Program-made: the position numbers and the translations under genes
The notes under the pieces: generated by a model
The model's database searches: none
The model's input: the letters and a program-made list of their open reading frames with translations, nothing else
What the model was told of the DNA's origin: nothing
Part shown: in pieces, positions 50,611-58,304 of the stretch
Numbering within the stretch: position 1 is the stretch's first letter
Layout: the number at the start of each line of letters is the position of its first letter
From: Nocardioides lianchengensis
Lineage (GTDB): Bacteria; Actinomycetota; Actinomycetes; Propionibacteriales; Nocardioidaceae
Direction: 5' to 3'
NCBI RefSeq assembly: GCF_900101465.1
Contig: NZ_FMZM01000013.1
Coordinates: 1-64,000 of the forward strand
Length of the DNA: 64,000 bases

Positions 50611-52405
50611 TCTCCTCAACCTCGAGCGCGTCTCGAAGTCCTACGGCGTCCGCCCGCTCCTGACCGACGTCTCCCTCGGCGTCTCCGCAGGGGAGCGGAT
50701 CGGCATCGTCGGCCGCAACGGCGACGGCAAGACCACCCTGCTGGAGGTGATGACCGGGCTCGAGGAGCCCGACACCGGCCGGGTGTCCCGCACCCGCGGG
50801 CTGCTGGTCGGCTACCTCCACCAGGGCGACGAGCTCGTCGACACCCACACGGTCCGCGAGGCGGTGCTGGGCGGCCGGGCCGACCACGAGTGGGCAGCCG
50901 ACTCCCGCACCCGGGAGGTGGTGGAGGTGCTGCTCGCCGGCGTCGCCCTCGACCGGCCGGTCCTCGGCCTCTCCGGCGGCGAGCGCCGGCGCTGCTCGCT
51001 GGCCGCGCTGCTGCTCGGAGACCACGACCTGCTGGTGCTCGACGAGCCGACCAACCACCTCGACGTCGAGGCGGTGGCCTGGCTCGCGGACCACATCGCG
51101 AACCGCCCGTCCGCGCTCGTCGTGGTCACCCACGACCGGTGGTTCCTCGACGCCGTGTGCCAGTGGACCTGGGAGGTCCACGACGGCACCGTCGACGTCT
51201 ACGAGGGCGGGTACGCCGCCTTCGTGCTCGCCAAGGCCGAGCGGTCCCGGCAGGCCGCCGCCTCCGAGATCCGCCGGCAGAACCTGGTCCGCAAGGAGCT
51301 GGCCTGGCTGCGTCGCGGCCCGCCGGCCCGGACCTCCAAGCCGAAGTTCCGCATCGACGCGGCCAACCAGCTGATCGAGGACGTGCCGCCCCCGCGCGAT
51401 CGTCTCGAGCTGCAGAAGTTCGCGACCCAGCGGCTCGGCAAGGACGTCCTCGACGTCGAGGACGCAGACCTGGTCCGCGGCGACCGGGTGCTGCTGCGGC
51501 ACGCGACCTGGCGGCTCGGACCGGGCGACCGGGTCGGGATCGTCGGCGTCAACGGCGCCGGCAAGTCCTCGGTGCTCGGCCTGCTCTCCGGCACGATCGC
51601 GCCCAGCGCCGGGCGGGTCCGCACCGGCCGCACGGTCGCGCTCCGCGCGCTCACCCAGCAGCTCGACGACCTCGACCCCGAGGCCCGCGTGCTGCCGATG
51701 GTCGAGTCGGTCCGCCGGGTCACCAAGGTCGTCGACGGCGAGATCACCGCCAGCGCGATGCTGGAGCGATTCGGCTTCACCGGCGACCGGCTGACCGCCC
51801 GTATCGGCGACCTCTCCGGTGGCGAGCGACGCCGTTTCCAGCTGCTCCTGCTGCTGCTCGACGAGCCCAACGTGCTGCTCCTCGACGAGCCCACCAACGA
51901 CCTCGACATCGAGACCCTCAACGTCCTGGAGGACTTCCTCGACGGCTGGCCCGGCACTCTGGTGGTCGTCTCCCACGACCGCTACTTCCTCGAGCGCGTC
52001 ACCGACTCCACCTGGGCGCTGCTCGGCGACGGCCAGATCTCGATGCTGCCCCGCGGCGTCGACGAGTACCTCGAGCGCCGCGCGAACGCACTTGCGGCCG
52101 CGGGACAGGTCGAGGCGCCGCCGACTCGTCCTAGCGGCGCGATTGCGGCCGCCGGACAGCCCGCGGCCACGCCGAAGGCGCGGGCAGGGAGCGCCGAAGA
52201 GCGGGCGGCGCGCAAGACGCTGGCGCGGATCGACAAGCGGCTCGAGAAGATCGCCGAGCTGGAGACCGGGCTCAACGAGCAGGTGCTCCAGCACGCCCAC
52301 GACTACGAGCGGCTCGCGGAGATCAGCCGCGAGCTCGAGGTGCTGGCTGCCGAGAAGGACGAGCTCGAGCTGGAGTGGCTCGAGGCGGCGGAGGCGGTCG
52401 AGTAG
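50603..52405 (+). CDS. ABC-F family ATPase (Uup/ribosome-associated type)
   Basis: 600 residues with two ABC domains and no membrane part. First: GIVGRNGDGKTTLLEVM, LSGGERRRCSLA, LLVLDEPTNHLDVEAV. Second: GIVGVNGAGKSSVLGLL, LSGGERRRFQLL, VLLLDEPTNDLDIETLN. An inter-domain linker (about 210-280, Arg/Lys-rich: RRQNLVRKELAWLRRGPPAR, ending with KPKF) and a C-terminal helical extension (about 525-600: TLARIDKRLEKIAELE...) fit the Uup/EttA-like translation factors. First Walker A has GDGKT in place of GxGKS/T with Asp. It follows ispE with an 8-bp overlap. Confidence 0.92.
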   Translation: MANLLNLERVSKSYGVRPLLTDVSLGVSAGERIGIVGRNGDGKTTLLEVMTGLEEPDTGRVSRTRGLLVGYLHQGDELVDTHTVREAVLGGRADHEWAADSRTREVVEVLLAGVALDRPVLGLSGGERRRCSLAALLLGDHDLLVLDEPTNHLDVEAVAWLADHIANRPSALVVVTHDRWFLDAVCQWTWEVHDGTVDVYEGGYAAFVLAKAERSRQAAASEIRRQNLVRKELAWLRRGPPARTSKPKFRIDAANQLIEDVPPPRDRLELQKFATQRLGKDVLDVEDADLVRGDRVLLRHATWRLGPGDRVGIVGVNGAGKSSVLGLLSGTIAPSAGRVRTGRTVALRALTQQLDDLDPEARVLPMVESVRRVTKVVDGEITASAMLERFGFTGDRLTARIGDLSGGERRRFQLLLLLLDEPNVLLLDEPTNDLDIETLNVLEDFLDGWPGTLVVVSHDRYFLERVTDSTWALLGDGQISMLPRGVDEYLERRANALAAAGQVEAPPTRPSGAIAAAGQPAATPKARAGSAEERAARKTLARIDKRLEKIAELETGLNEQVLQHAHDYERLAEISRELEVLAAEKDELELEWLEAAEAVE

Positions 52406-52406
52406 C

Positions 52407-52619
52407 TCAGTCGAGCAGCTCGACCGAGCCCACGGCGTAGAGCCGCCGGCCCAGCGCGGCCGAGGCCGGGGTCGGCACCAGCAGGCGCAGCCCGTCCTCG
52501 TCGAGGACGGCGGCGACCTTGCCGTGCAGCCAGGCACCCCAGGCGGCGGTGCGGTACGACGGGGCGTCGTCGACCGTCAGCACGGTGACCGACGCCGGGT
52601 GGAGCAGCGAGGTGGTCAT
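52407..52619 (-). CDS. Small hypothetical protein (70 aa)
   Basis: Starts MTTSLLHPASVTVLTVDDAP and continues with SYRTAAWGAWLHGKVAAVLD and LRLLVPTPASAALGRRLYAV. It looks like a small beta-rich domain; no known motif, signal peptide or helix. Codon usage is normal for this genome. Its stop faces the ABC-F stop 1 bp away, and it is divergent from the patatin gene. Confidence 0.6.
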   Translation of the reverse strand: MTTSLLHPASVTVLTVDDAPSYRTAAWGAWLHGKVAAVLDEDGLRLLVPTPASAALGRRLYAVGSVELLD

Positions 52620-52716
52620 GCGGAGACCATCGGTGCGTCCCGCCGACTCCTGAGCAGAGTGACCTCGCTCACGTCGGAGCCGGACCGGCCGATGGTCCCG
52701 GAGAAGGGAGGCGGCC

Positions 52717-53529
52717 ATGACCACCACGAACCACCGGGACGTGCTCGTCCTGTCCGGCGGCGCCGCGCGAGGCGCCGTGCAGGTCGGGATGGCCGAGGTC
52801 CTGCTCGCCCGGGGGGTGCGTCCCGCCGCCCTCGTCGGCACGTCGGTCGGGGCGCTGAACGCGGCGTACCTGGCCGCCGATCCGACGCCGACCGGCGCCG
52901 CCCGGCTCGGCGCTCTCTGGTCCGGGCTCAGCGGGCGCGACGTCTTCCCCGGGAGTCCCTGGACCCGGCTCGGCCACGTCGTCCGGAACCCGGCCTCGCT
53001 CTACAGCTCGGCCGGCCTGCAGCGGATGATCGCCGCATGGGCACCCACCGCGCGGCTGGAGGACCTCCCGGTGCCGGTCCGGGTGGTCACCGCCCGCCTC
53101 GACACCTCCGAGGCGGTCTACCACTCCTCGGGCGAGCTGGCCCGCCTGCTCCTCGCCTCGACGGCGCTGCCCGGCATCTTCGACCCGGTCCGCCTCGACG
53201 ACGGCACCCACGTCGACGGCGGCATCGCCGACCTCGTCCCCGTCGCCGGTACGGCGGGCCTGGGCGCCACCCGGATCTTCGTGCTCGACGCGAGCGTCCC
53301 GGCGCGGCTGGGGCGGGTGCGCTCGCCGCTGGACGTGCTGCTGGCCAGCCTGGCCTGCTCGATGCGGGTCCGCGCGGCGGTGGACCCGGGACCCGGGGTC
53401 GAGGTGCACCACCTCCGCGCCCCCGACCTCGGCACCCGGATGAGCGACTTCAGCCGCACCCGCGACCACCTCGCGCTCGGCCGCGAGGCGGCCCTCGAGC
53501 ATCTCTTCCCGGTGCCGACAGCCGCCTGA
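52717..53529 (+). CDS. Patatin-like phospholipase family protein
   Basis: 270 residues. The patatin fold is indicated by LVLSGGAARGAVQVGMAEVL (oxyanion G-G-x-x-R-G), ALVGTSVGALNAAYLAADPT (nucleophile Ser in G-T-S-V-G) and THVDGGIADLVPV (catalytic Asp in DGG). It is a cytoplasmic serine acyl hydrolase, probably acting on phospholipids or acylglycerols. Strong GGGAGG before the ATG. Two 55-bp repeats follow its stop. Confidence 0.9.
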   Translation: MTTTNHRDVLVLSGGAARGAVQVGMAEVLLARGVRPAALVGTSVGALNAAYLAADPTPTGAARLGALWSGLSGRDVFPGSPWTRLGHVVRNPASLYSSAGLQRMIAAWAPTARLEDLPVPVRVVTARLDTSEAVYHSSGELARLLLASTALPGIFDPVRLDDGTHVDGGIADLVPVAGTAGLGATRIFVLDASVPARLGRVRSPLDVLLASLACSMRVRAAVDPGPGVEVHHLRAPDLGTRMSDFSRTRDHLALGREAALEHLFPVPTAA

Positions 53530-53539
53530 CCGCGCCGCC

Positions 53540-53594
53540 GACCCGTCACTGAATGTCCCAGATCTGCGGCGTGTCGGGCACAGGTTGACGGGTC
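53540..53594. repeat. 55-bp inverted-end repeat, copy 3 (reversed)
   Basis: GACCCGTCACT to TTGACGGGTC, 55 bp. Read on the minus strand it matches copy 2 best, with CCCGACACGCCGC inside. It begins 10 bp after the patatin stop. Confidence 0.85.
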
Positions 53595-53626
53595 GTCCGC
53601 GACAGGAAGGCGGCAGGCGTGTGGCC

Positions 53627-53681
53627 GAGCCGTCGATCTCAGACCGACACGCCGGGAAGAACTGGCATCCAGTGACGGGTC
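53627..53681. repeat. 55-bp inverted-end repeat, copy 4
   Basis: GAGCCGTC to AGTGACGGGTC, 55 bp, with GACCGACACGCCG inside. Left end has one changed base. It lies 32 bp from copy 3, in opposite orientation, and 11 bp from the MarR stop, so the pair fills the convergent gap. Confidence 0.85.
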
Positions 53682-53692
53682 GGCGTGGCTGG

Positions 53693-54196
53693 TCAGGAGC
53701 CAGCGAACGGTGCCAGCAGGGTGCGCAGCAGGCCTCCGAGCTGGTCCTGCTCCGCGGCCGGGAGGTCGGCCAGGAAGCCGCGCTCCGCGTCGAGGAGCGC
53801 CTCGAAGGCGCCGTCGACGGCGGTCTTGCCCTCGCCGGTCAGCCGGACGATGACGCCACGCCGGTCGGCGGGGTCGGGGGAGCGCTCGACGAAGCCGCGG
53901 GCGGCGAGCCGGTCGACCCGGTTGGTCATCGTCCCGCTGGTCACCAGGGTCTCGCGGAGCAGCCGCCCCGGCGAGAGCTCGTACGGCGCTCCCGCGCGCC
54001 GGAGCGCGGCCAGCACGTCGAACTCCCACGACTCGATGCCGTGAGTGGTGAAGGCGGCCCGGCGGGCCAGGTCGAGGTGGCGGGCGAGCCGGGAGATCCG
54101 GCTGAAGACGGCGACGGGGGCCAGGTCGAGGTCGGAGCGCTCGCGTGCCCACGCCTCGACGAGCTCGTCGACCTCGTCCCGCCTGGGCTCCCGCAT
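53693..54196 (-). CDS. MarR-family transcriptional regulator
   Basis: 167 residues. Winged helix: FDVLAALRRAGAPYELSPGR, LLRETLVTSGTMTNRVDRLAARGFVERSPDPADRRGVIVRLT, with helices forming the dimer interface at both ends. The DRR wing is standard. It is divergent from the methyltransferase gene with two TCTTGA-type palindromes between, so autoregulation plus control of that gene is likely. Ligand unknown. ATG 54196. Confidence 0.9.
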   Translation of the reverse strand: MREPRRDEVDELVEAWARERSDLDLAPVAVFSRISRLARHLDLARRAAFTTHGIESWEFDVLAALRRAGAPYELSPGRLLRETLVTSGTMTNRVDRLAARGFVERSPDPADRRGVIVRLTGEGKTAVDGAFEALLDAERGFLADLPAAEQDQLGGLLRTLLAPFAGS

Positions 54197-54226
54197 ACCC
54201 CCCAGCCTAGCGGGATCTATCGAGAA

Positions 54227-54278
54227 TCTTGACATCGAGACAATTTCGGCGCAGGCTGAGTTTATCTTGATGTCAAGA
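54227..54278. promoter_or_regulatory. Two MarR-type operator palindromes
   Basis: TCTTGACATCGAGA (54227-54240, one arm mismatch) and TCTTGATGTCAAGA (54265-54278, perfect 6-bp arms around 2 bp). Their centres are 38 bp apart in the 96-bp divergent region, so each can cover one promoter. Confidence 0.65.
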
Positions 54279-54292
54279 GACTTGGAGTCGTG

Positions 54293-55060
54293 ATGGCCCA
54301 CTCCTGGGACCCCGACCGCTACCTCACGTACGCCGACGAGCGCGGCCGTCCCTTCCTGGACCTGCTGGCGCGGGTGCCCGCGACCGCGCCCACCCGGGTC
54401 GTCGACCTCGGCTGCGGGCCGGGCAACCTCACGGCCCTGCTCGCCGCGCGCTGGCCGGACGCGACGGTCGAGGGCGTCGACGCCAGTGTCGAGATGATCG
54501 AGGCCGCCCGGCGCGACGTGCCCGACATCGGGTTCACGGTCGGCGACCTCCGTGACTGGGACGGTGGCCCGGTCGACGTCCTGTTGTCGAACGCGACGCT
54601 CCAGTGGCTTCCCGACCACCTGGAGCTGCTGCCGCGCCTGGTCGGCGCGGTCCGCCCCGGCGGCTGGCTCGCCTTCCAGGTGCCGGGCAACTTCGGCGAG
54701 CCCAGCCACACGCTGCGGACCGAGCTCGCCGCGCAGGCGCCGTACCGGGACCACCTGGGGGGCGTCGCCGTACCCGACAGTCACGATCCGGTCGTCTACC
54801 TGGAGGTGCTGGCCGCCCTCGGGTGCGAGGTCGACGCCTGGGAGACCACCTACCTGCACCGGCTGGTCGGGCCCGACCCCGTCTTCACCTGGGTCTCCGC
54901 CACCGGCGCCCGACCCACGCTCCAGGCGCTGCCCGACGACCTGCGCCCGGCCTTCGAGGCGGAGTTTCGGCGCCGGCTCGCGGCGGCCTACCCGGAGCGG
55001 CCCTGGGGCGTGGTGCTGCCGTTCCGCCGGGTCTTCGTGGTCGCCCGCGTCCCCGGGTGA
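54293..55060 (+). CDS. tam: Trans-aconitate 2-methyltransferase-like SAM methyltransferase
   Basis: 255 residues. The start HSWDPDRYLTYADERGRPFLDLLARV is characteristic of Tam, followed by SAM motif I VVDLGCGPGNLTALLAARWP, VEGVDASVEMIEAAR, DLRDW and LLSNATLQWLPDH. Tam methylates trans-aconitate, removing an inhibitor of aconitase. The closeness to Tam at the N-terminus is good; substrate not proven. ATG 54293 with TTGGAG upstream; a GTG one codon before is also possible. Confidence 0.85.
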   Translation: MAHSWDPDRYLTYADERGRPFLDLLARVPATAPTRVVDLGCGPGNLTALLAARWPDATVEGVDASVEMIEAARRDVPDIGFTVGDLRDWDGGPVDVLLSNATLQWLPDHLELLPRLVGAVRPGGWLAFQVPGNFGEPSHTLRTELAAQAPYRDHLGGVAVPDSHDPVVYLEVLAALGCEVDAWETTYLHRLVGPDPVFTWVSATGARPTLQALPDDLRPAFEAEFRRRLAAAYPERPWGVVLPFRRVFVVARVPG

Positions 55061-55094
55061 GCCCACGAGGGCTCGAAATGGGCCCGAGTCGGGC

Positions 55095-55100
55095 TATCCT
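55095..55100 (+). promoter_or_regulatory. -10-like TATCCT before the structured leader
   Basis: TATCCT lies 6 nt before the first hairpin of the leader upstream of the CsoR-like gene. No clear -35 is visible. Confidence 0.35.
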
Positions 55101-55105
55101 TGGGT

Positions 55106-55252
55106 CTTGTGAGTGCTCTCACAAGTTCCACCGACCCGCAGATCGGGTAAGAGACACTCTCATCGCGTCAGGGGTGGCAACACCCTCGGTCGCGGTCACG
55201 ACCAGACATGGGCGACCCCTCGGGCGAAGCGGGGGGAGCTCCTCCCGAGGGG
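55106..55252 (+). ncRNA. Candidate structured leader RNA with five consecutive hairpins
   Basis: Stems in order: CTTGTGAG/CTCACAAG with TGCT loop (55106-55125); ACCCG/CGGGT (55134-55148); GGGGTG/CACCCT with a GCAA-type loop (55171-55186); GGTCG/CGACC (55188-55203); CCCCTCGGG/CCCGAGGGG (55216-55252). A sixth, GCACCC/GGGTGC at 55320-55334, lies just before the ribosome-binding site TGGAGAA of the CsoR-like gene. It could be a cis-regulatory leader or a small RNA. It does not match a riboswitch class that I recognise. The 302-bp gap 55061-55362 has no protein-coding gene. Confidence 0.45.
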
Positions 55253-55362
55253 CCGTCCACGTGTGGTCGGAATCCTTGCTCGTCGATACTTCCGGGGGTA
55301 TCCGACGGGCGCCACGTTAGCACCCATGGGGTGCGCTTCGCCGAACTTGGAGAACCACCCGG

Positions 55363-55623
55363 ATGACGCTCACGACCGACGAGATGACCGCCGTGGTCAA
55401 CCGCATCAAGCGAGCCCAGGGCCAGCTGGCCGGAGTGCTGCGGATGATCGAGGAGGGCCGCGAGACCGAGAGCGTGGTCAACCAGCTGAAGGCGGTCTCC
55501 CGCGCGGTCGACAAGGCCGGTTTCGCGATCATCGCCGCCGAGCTGCGCCGCCACGTCCAGGACGGGACGGTCTCCGACGAGGAGCTGGCCCAGCTGGAGC
55601 GCGCCTTCCTCTCGCTCGGCTGA
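55363..55623 (+). CDS. CsoR/DUF156-family regulator lacking metal-binding cysteines
   Basis: 86 residues, all-helical CsoR/RcnR fold: TAVVNRIKRAQGQLAGVLRM, IEEGRETESVVNQLKAVSRA, VDKAGFAIIAAELRRHV. In CsoR and its relatives a Cys lies in the position after EEGR (GRxC) and a His/Cys pair follows. Here the position is Glu or Thr and the protein has no cysteine at all. It therefore cannot sense copper or persulfide in the usual way. Preceded by a long structured leader, and convergent with the phosphotransferase gene 10 bp away. Confidence 0.8.
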   Translation: MTLTTDEMTAVVNRIKRAQGQLAGVLRMIEEGRETESVVNQLKAVSRAVDKAGFAIIAAELRRHVQDGTVSDEELAQLERAFLSLG

Positions 55624-55633
55624 ACGCTCGCGG

Positions 55634-56671
55634 TCATCCCGCGGCCAGCGCGAGCGAGTCCAGGTCCCGGATCGCCGCGCACGCGCGGGTGACCATCGCG
55701 GCGAACATCAGGTCCCCGCGATCGGTCCGGGTCCCGTAGGCGCAGCCGAAGACCGCGACCAACGGACCCTGCGGCATCGCGAAGCGGTAGTCGTCCCAGG
55801 CGAGGTCGCAGGGGTACGCCGCCACGCCGTACCCCTCGAGGGCGGAGTGGTACGACGCCACCAGGTCCCGCTCGTGCGCCCGCCGCTCGGCGACGGCCAG
55901 CCCGGTGCCGAGCACGTAGGCCAGGTCGCGGGCCGGCAGGCCGAGCGAGAGGGTCTGCCAGTCGACGGCGACCGAGCCCGGTCCGCCGCCCGGCGGGAAG
56001 AGCAGGTTGTCGAGCCGGTAGTCGCCGTGCACCAGCCCCACCCGCTCGGAGCGGGCCAGGGCCCAGGCCTCGGTCACCGCGACGCAGTCGCGCAGGGTGC
56101 CGTGGTCCTCGGGCGCCAGCAGGTGGCCGAGGCCGTCGAGGAAGATCTCGGCCGCCGGTCCGTAGAGCTCGGCCAGCAGCCGTGCGCCCTCGGCGTCGGT
56201 CGCGGTGATCCCGTCCAGGTCCAGCAGCGTCGAGTCGCCCCAGCGCGGACCGTGCAGGCCGGCCAGGTTGACCACGGCGTCGCGGGCCTGGTCGACCGTG
56301 CAGCCGGCGAGCTGGTCGCCCTGCACGGCGGGGGCCAGGTCCTCCAGCAGCAGCACGAAGTCGCCGGAGGCGCCGGGGGCGGTGACGTGGTGGCAGGCCG
56401 GCACCCGGATCGCCACCGTCGGGGCGACCTCGGCGTAGAAGAGCGCCTCGGTGCGGTAGACCCCCGCGAGCAGCTCGCGGGCCGCCGGATCGACCGCGGG
56501 CAGCTTGGCCAGCACGGTGGCGGGGACGCCCGTGCCCTCCAGGTGGAGCCGGTGGCAGGTGCCGATCTGGCCGGTGCCGACCGGCTCGCTCCGCACCGCC
56601 GTCACCCGGCGACCGAGGGCCTCGCTCAGCCACTCCGGCGTGAGCTCCTCGACCAGCGCCGGGACGCTCAT
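55634..56671 (-). CDS. Aminoglycoside phosphotransferase/ecdysteroid kinase-like protein
   Basis: 345 residues of the protein-kinase-like phosphotransferase fold: LTPEWLSEALGRRVTAVRSE, a glycine-containing nucleotide loop PVGTGQIGTCHRL, VLAKLPAVDP (Lys), FVLLLEDLAP (hinge), LVHGDYRLDNLLF (catalytic HGDxxxxN) and VAVDWQTLSLG (metal DxQ variant of DFG/DWE). Actinobacterial members are often paired with F420-type LLM enzymes and acyl-CoA genes; here it overlaps the LLM gene by 4 bp. Substrate unknown, not evidence of antibiotic resistance. Confidence 0.85.
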   Translation of the reverse strand: MSVPALVEELTPEWLSEALGRRVTAVRSEPVGTGQIGTCHRLHLEGTGVPATVLAKLPAVDPAARELLAGVYRTEALFYAEVAPTVAIRVPACHHVTAPGASGDFVLLLEDLAPAVQGDQLAGCTVDQARDAVVNLAGLHGPRWGDSTLLDLDGITATDAEGARLLAELYGPAAEIFLDGLGHLLAPEDHGTLRDCVAVTEAWALARSERVGLVHGDYRLDNLLFPPGGGPGSVAVDWQTLSLGLPARDLAYVLGTGLAVAERRAHERDLVASYHSALEGYGVAAYPCDLAWDDYRFAMPQGPLVAVFGCAYGTRTDRGDLMFAAMVTRACAAIRDLDSLALAAG

Positions 56672-57762
56672 CGCGTCCAGCCCGGATTGACGGGGAGCGC
56701 GGGCAGGTCGGGGCGCAGGCCGCCGTACGCCTCGACGACGGGGGCGAGCTCGGTCGGCGTGGCGCCGTGCAGGATGACGCTGTCGGCGCCGGCGGCCAGC
56801 TGGTCGACGACCCGCTGCGCGCACTGGGTGGCGGACCCGGTGGCCGAGGCGGCCAGCCACTCCGCGGGCAGCACCCGGTCGCGGAGGTAGGTGAGCTCGT
56901 CGGTCGTCCCGATCGCGTCGAGAGCGCCCGGGTAGCCCTGCAGCAACGGGTCCTCCCGGAAGCGCTGGAGTGCGGCGAGGTCCCAGTCGTTGGCCCGCAC
57001 GAGGACCTCGCCATACCCCTGGAGGTACGTCGCCAGCCGCCCGACCAGCTTGCGCAGGCGTTGCTCCTCCGGGATCGAGTCCTCCACGGTGGCCAGCACC
57101 GACCAGACCCGGATCGAGGCCGGGTCGCGCCCGGCCTCCTCGGCCGCTCGTCGGACGGTCGCGACCGAGCGGGCCAGGGTCTCGTCGGACAGGAACGTGT
57201 GCAGGACGACGCCGTCGGCGACCCGACCGGCGAGCTCGAGGCTCTTCGGCCCGATCGCCATCATCAGTACCGGGACGTCCTCGTCGAAGGACGGGTCCTG
57301 CGAGAGGTAGGGGTAGTCGCCGGCGGGCCCGGAGTGGCCGAACGCCTCGCCGTGCCAGAGCCGGCGGTAGATCCCGACCGCGTCCTCGAGCTGGGCGCCG
57401 GTGACGCGGGGGAGACCCATCACGTCGAAGAGCAGGTCGAAGCCCCGGCCCAGGCCGAACGCGTAGCGTCCGCCGCTCATCCGGTGCAGCGTGGTGGCCA
57501 TCGTGGCGGTGACGAGCGGGTGGCGGGTGTTGTGGTTGGTGGCGGCGGTGCCGATGCCGATCCGGCTCGACGCCGCCACCGCTGCTCCGGCCAGGACGCC
57601 TGCGTCCTTGACGTTGAACCGCTCGGAGAGGAAGACCGCCCCGAGGCCGAGGTCCTCGGCGAGCCGGACCTCGTCGAGCAGGTCCGCCGGCGAGGCCGAG
57701 TGGCCGGCGAGGCCGTAGCAGGCGAGCTCGGGGAACGCCTGGCCCTGGGGATCGGTGGTCAC
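56668..57762 (-). CDS. LLM-class F420-dependent oxidoreductase (TIGR03857-like)
   Basis: 364 residues. Luciferase-like TIM barrel: LAEDLGLGAVFLSERFNVKD, SSRIGIGTAATNHNTRHPL, HRMSGGRYAFGLGRGFDLLF, LMMAIGPKSLELAGRVADGV, the pattern of actinobacterial F420-dependent enzymes. It would transfer hydride between F420 and an unknown substrate. GTG 57762 is taken as start, because the next 10 codons upstream run into the divergent promoter. Coupled to the phosphotransferase (ATGA) and divergent from the DUF4442 gene, whose promoter region holds two palindromes. Confidence 0.85.
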   Translation of the reverse strand: MTTDPQGQAFPELACYGLAGHSASPADLLDEVRLAEDLGLGAVFLSERFNVKDAGVLAGAAVAASSRIGIGTAATNHNTRHPLVTATMATTLHRMSGGRYAFGLGRGFDLLFDVMGLPRVTGAQLEDAVGIYRRLWHGEAFGHSGPAGDYPYLSQDPSFDEDVPVLMMAIGPKSLELAGRVADGVVLHTFLSDETLARSVATVRRAAEEAGRDPASIRVWSVLATVEDSIPEEQRLRKLVGRLATYLQGYGEVLVRANDWDLAALQRFREDPLLQGYPGALDAIGTTDELTYLRDRVLPAEWLAASATGSATQCAQRVVDQLAAGADSVILHGATPTELAPVVEAYGGLRPDLPALPVNPGWTR

Positions 57763-57786
57763 GCGCCGGGACGCTAGCAATGGACT

Positions 57787-57798
57787 TGACACGTGTCA
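57787..57798. promoter_or_regulatory. 12-bp perfect palindrome TGACACGTGTCA
   Basis: It lies between the divergent LLM and DUF4442 genes, 25 bp from the LLM start. The form is like TetR-family operators. No regulator gene is adjacent. Confidence 0.45.
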
Positions 57799-57811
57799 GT
57801 AGCGGCGAAAG

Positions 57812-57825
57812 TTACCGACCGGTAA
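57812..57825. promoter_or_regulatory. Palindrome TTACCGACCGGTAA over the DUF4442 promoter
   Basis: Arms TTACC/GGTAA are perfect. It overlaps the -10-like TAAGGT (57823-57828) which is 7 nt before the ATG of the DUF4442 gene, so binding here would block a leaderless promoter. Confidence 0.5.
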
Positions 57826-57835
57826 GGTTGCTCGT

Positions 57836-58300
57836 ATGAGCCAGGTCCTCGCCCTGTGGCAGAAGATGAGCGCCGTCCCGGTGATCGGGACGCGCGTGTT
57901 CTCGGTGGCCTTCGCGCAGAAGGCGCCGTACTTCTCCTCGATCCGTCCGCGCTTCACGGTGCTCGAGCCGAACCACGTCGAGCTGGTGATCCCGAAGCGC
58001 CGTCGCGTGCACAACCACCTCGGCACGCTGCACGCCATCGCGCTGTGCAACGGCCTCGAGGCCGCCATGGGCGCGCTCGCCGAGGCGACCATCCCCGCGG
58101 ACAAGCGGTGGATCCCGAAGGGGATGGAGGTCGGCTACACCGCCAAGGCCACCAGTGACGTCACCTGCGTCGCCGAGACCGACCCCGAGCAGTGGACGTC
58201 CGAGGACCCTGACCTCCCCGTGCGGGTGCGCGGCGTACGCGACGACGGCACGGTGGTGATCGAGGGCGTCATCCGGCTCTGGGTGACGCCGCGGAAGTAG
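57836..58300 (+). CDS. DUF4442 hotdog-fold protein (thioesterase-like)
   Basis: 154 residues. PYFSSIRPRFTVLEPNHVEL, VIPKRRRVHNHLGTLHAIALCNGLEAAMGAL (the hotdog helix, with N-H-L-G-T-L-H) and RWIPKGMEVGYTAKATSDVT identify the DUF4442 family, close to PaaI-type acyl-CoA thioesterases. Probably cleaves or binds an acyl-CoA. It is divergent from the F420-type gene and may share regulation. Its ATG is only 7 nt from a TAAGGT element, so its mRNA is probably leaderless. Convergent with gluD, 4 bp apart. Confidence 0.8.
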   Translation: MSQVLALWQKMSAVPVIGTRVFSVAFAQKAPYFSSIRPRFTVLEPNHVELVIPKRRRVHNHLGTLHAIALCNGLEAAMGALAEATIPADKRWIPKGMEVGYTAKATSDVTCVAETDPEQWTSEDPDLPVRVRGVRDDGTVVIEGVIRLWVTPRK

Positions 58301-58304
58301 CCGC

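Noticed and set aside
55134..55203. T-box riboswitch
   Set aside because: AGGGGTGGCAACACC looks a little like the T-box string, but there is no specifier stem pattern and no aminoacyl-tRNA or amino-acid gene downstream.
55634..56671. Aminoglycoside resistance gene
   Set aside because: Only the general phosphotransferase fold is shared; context with an F420-type enzyme points to a metabolic kinase.
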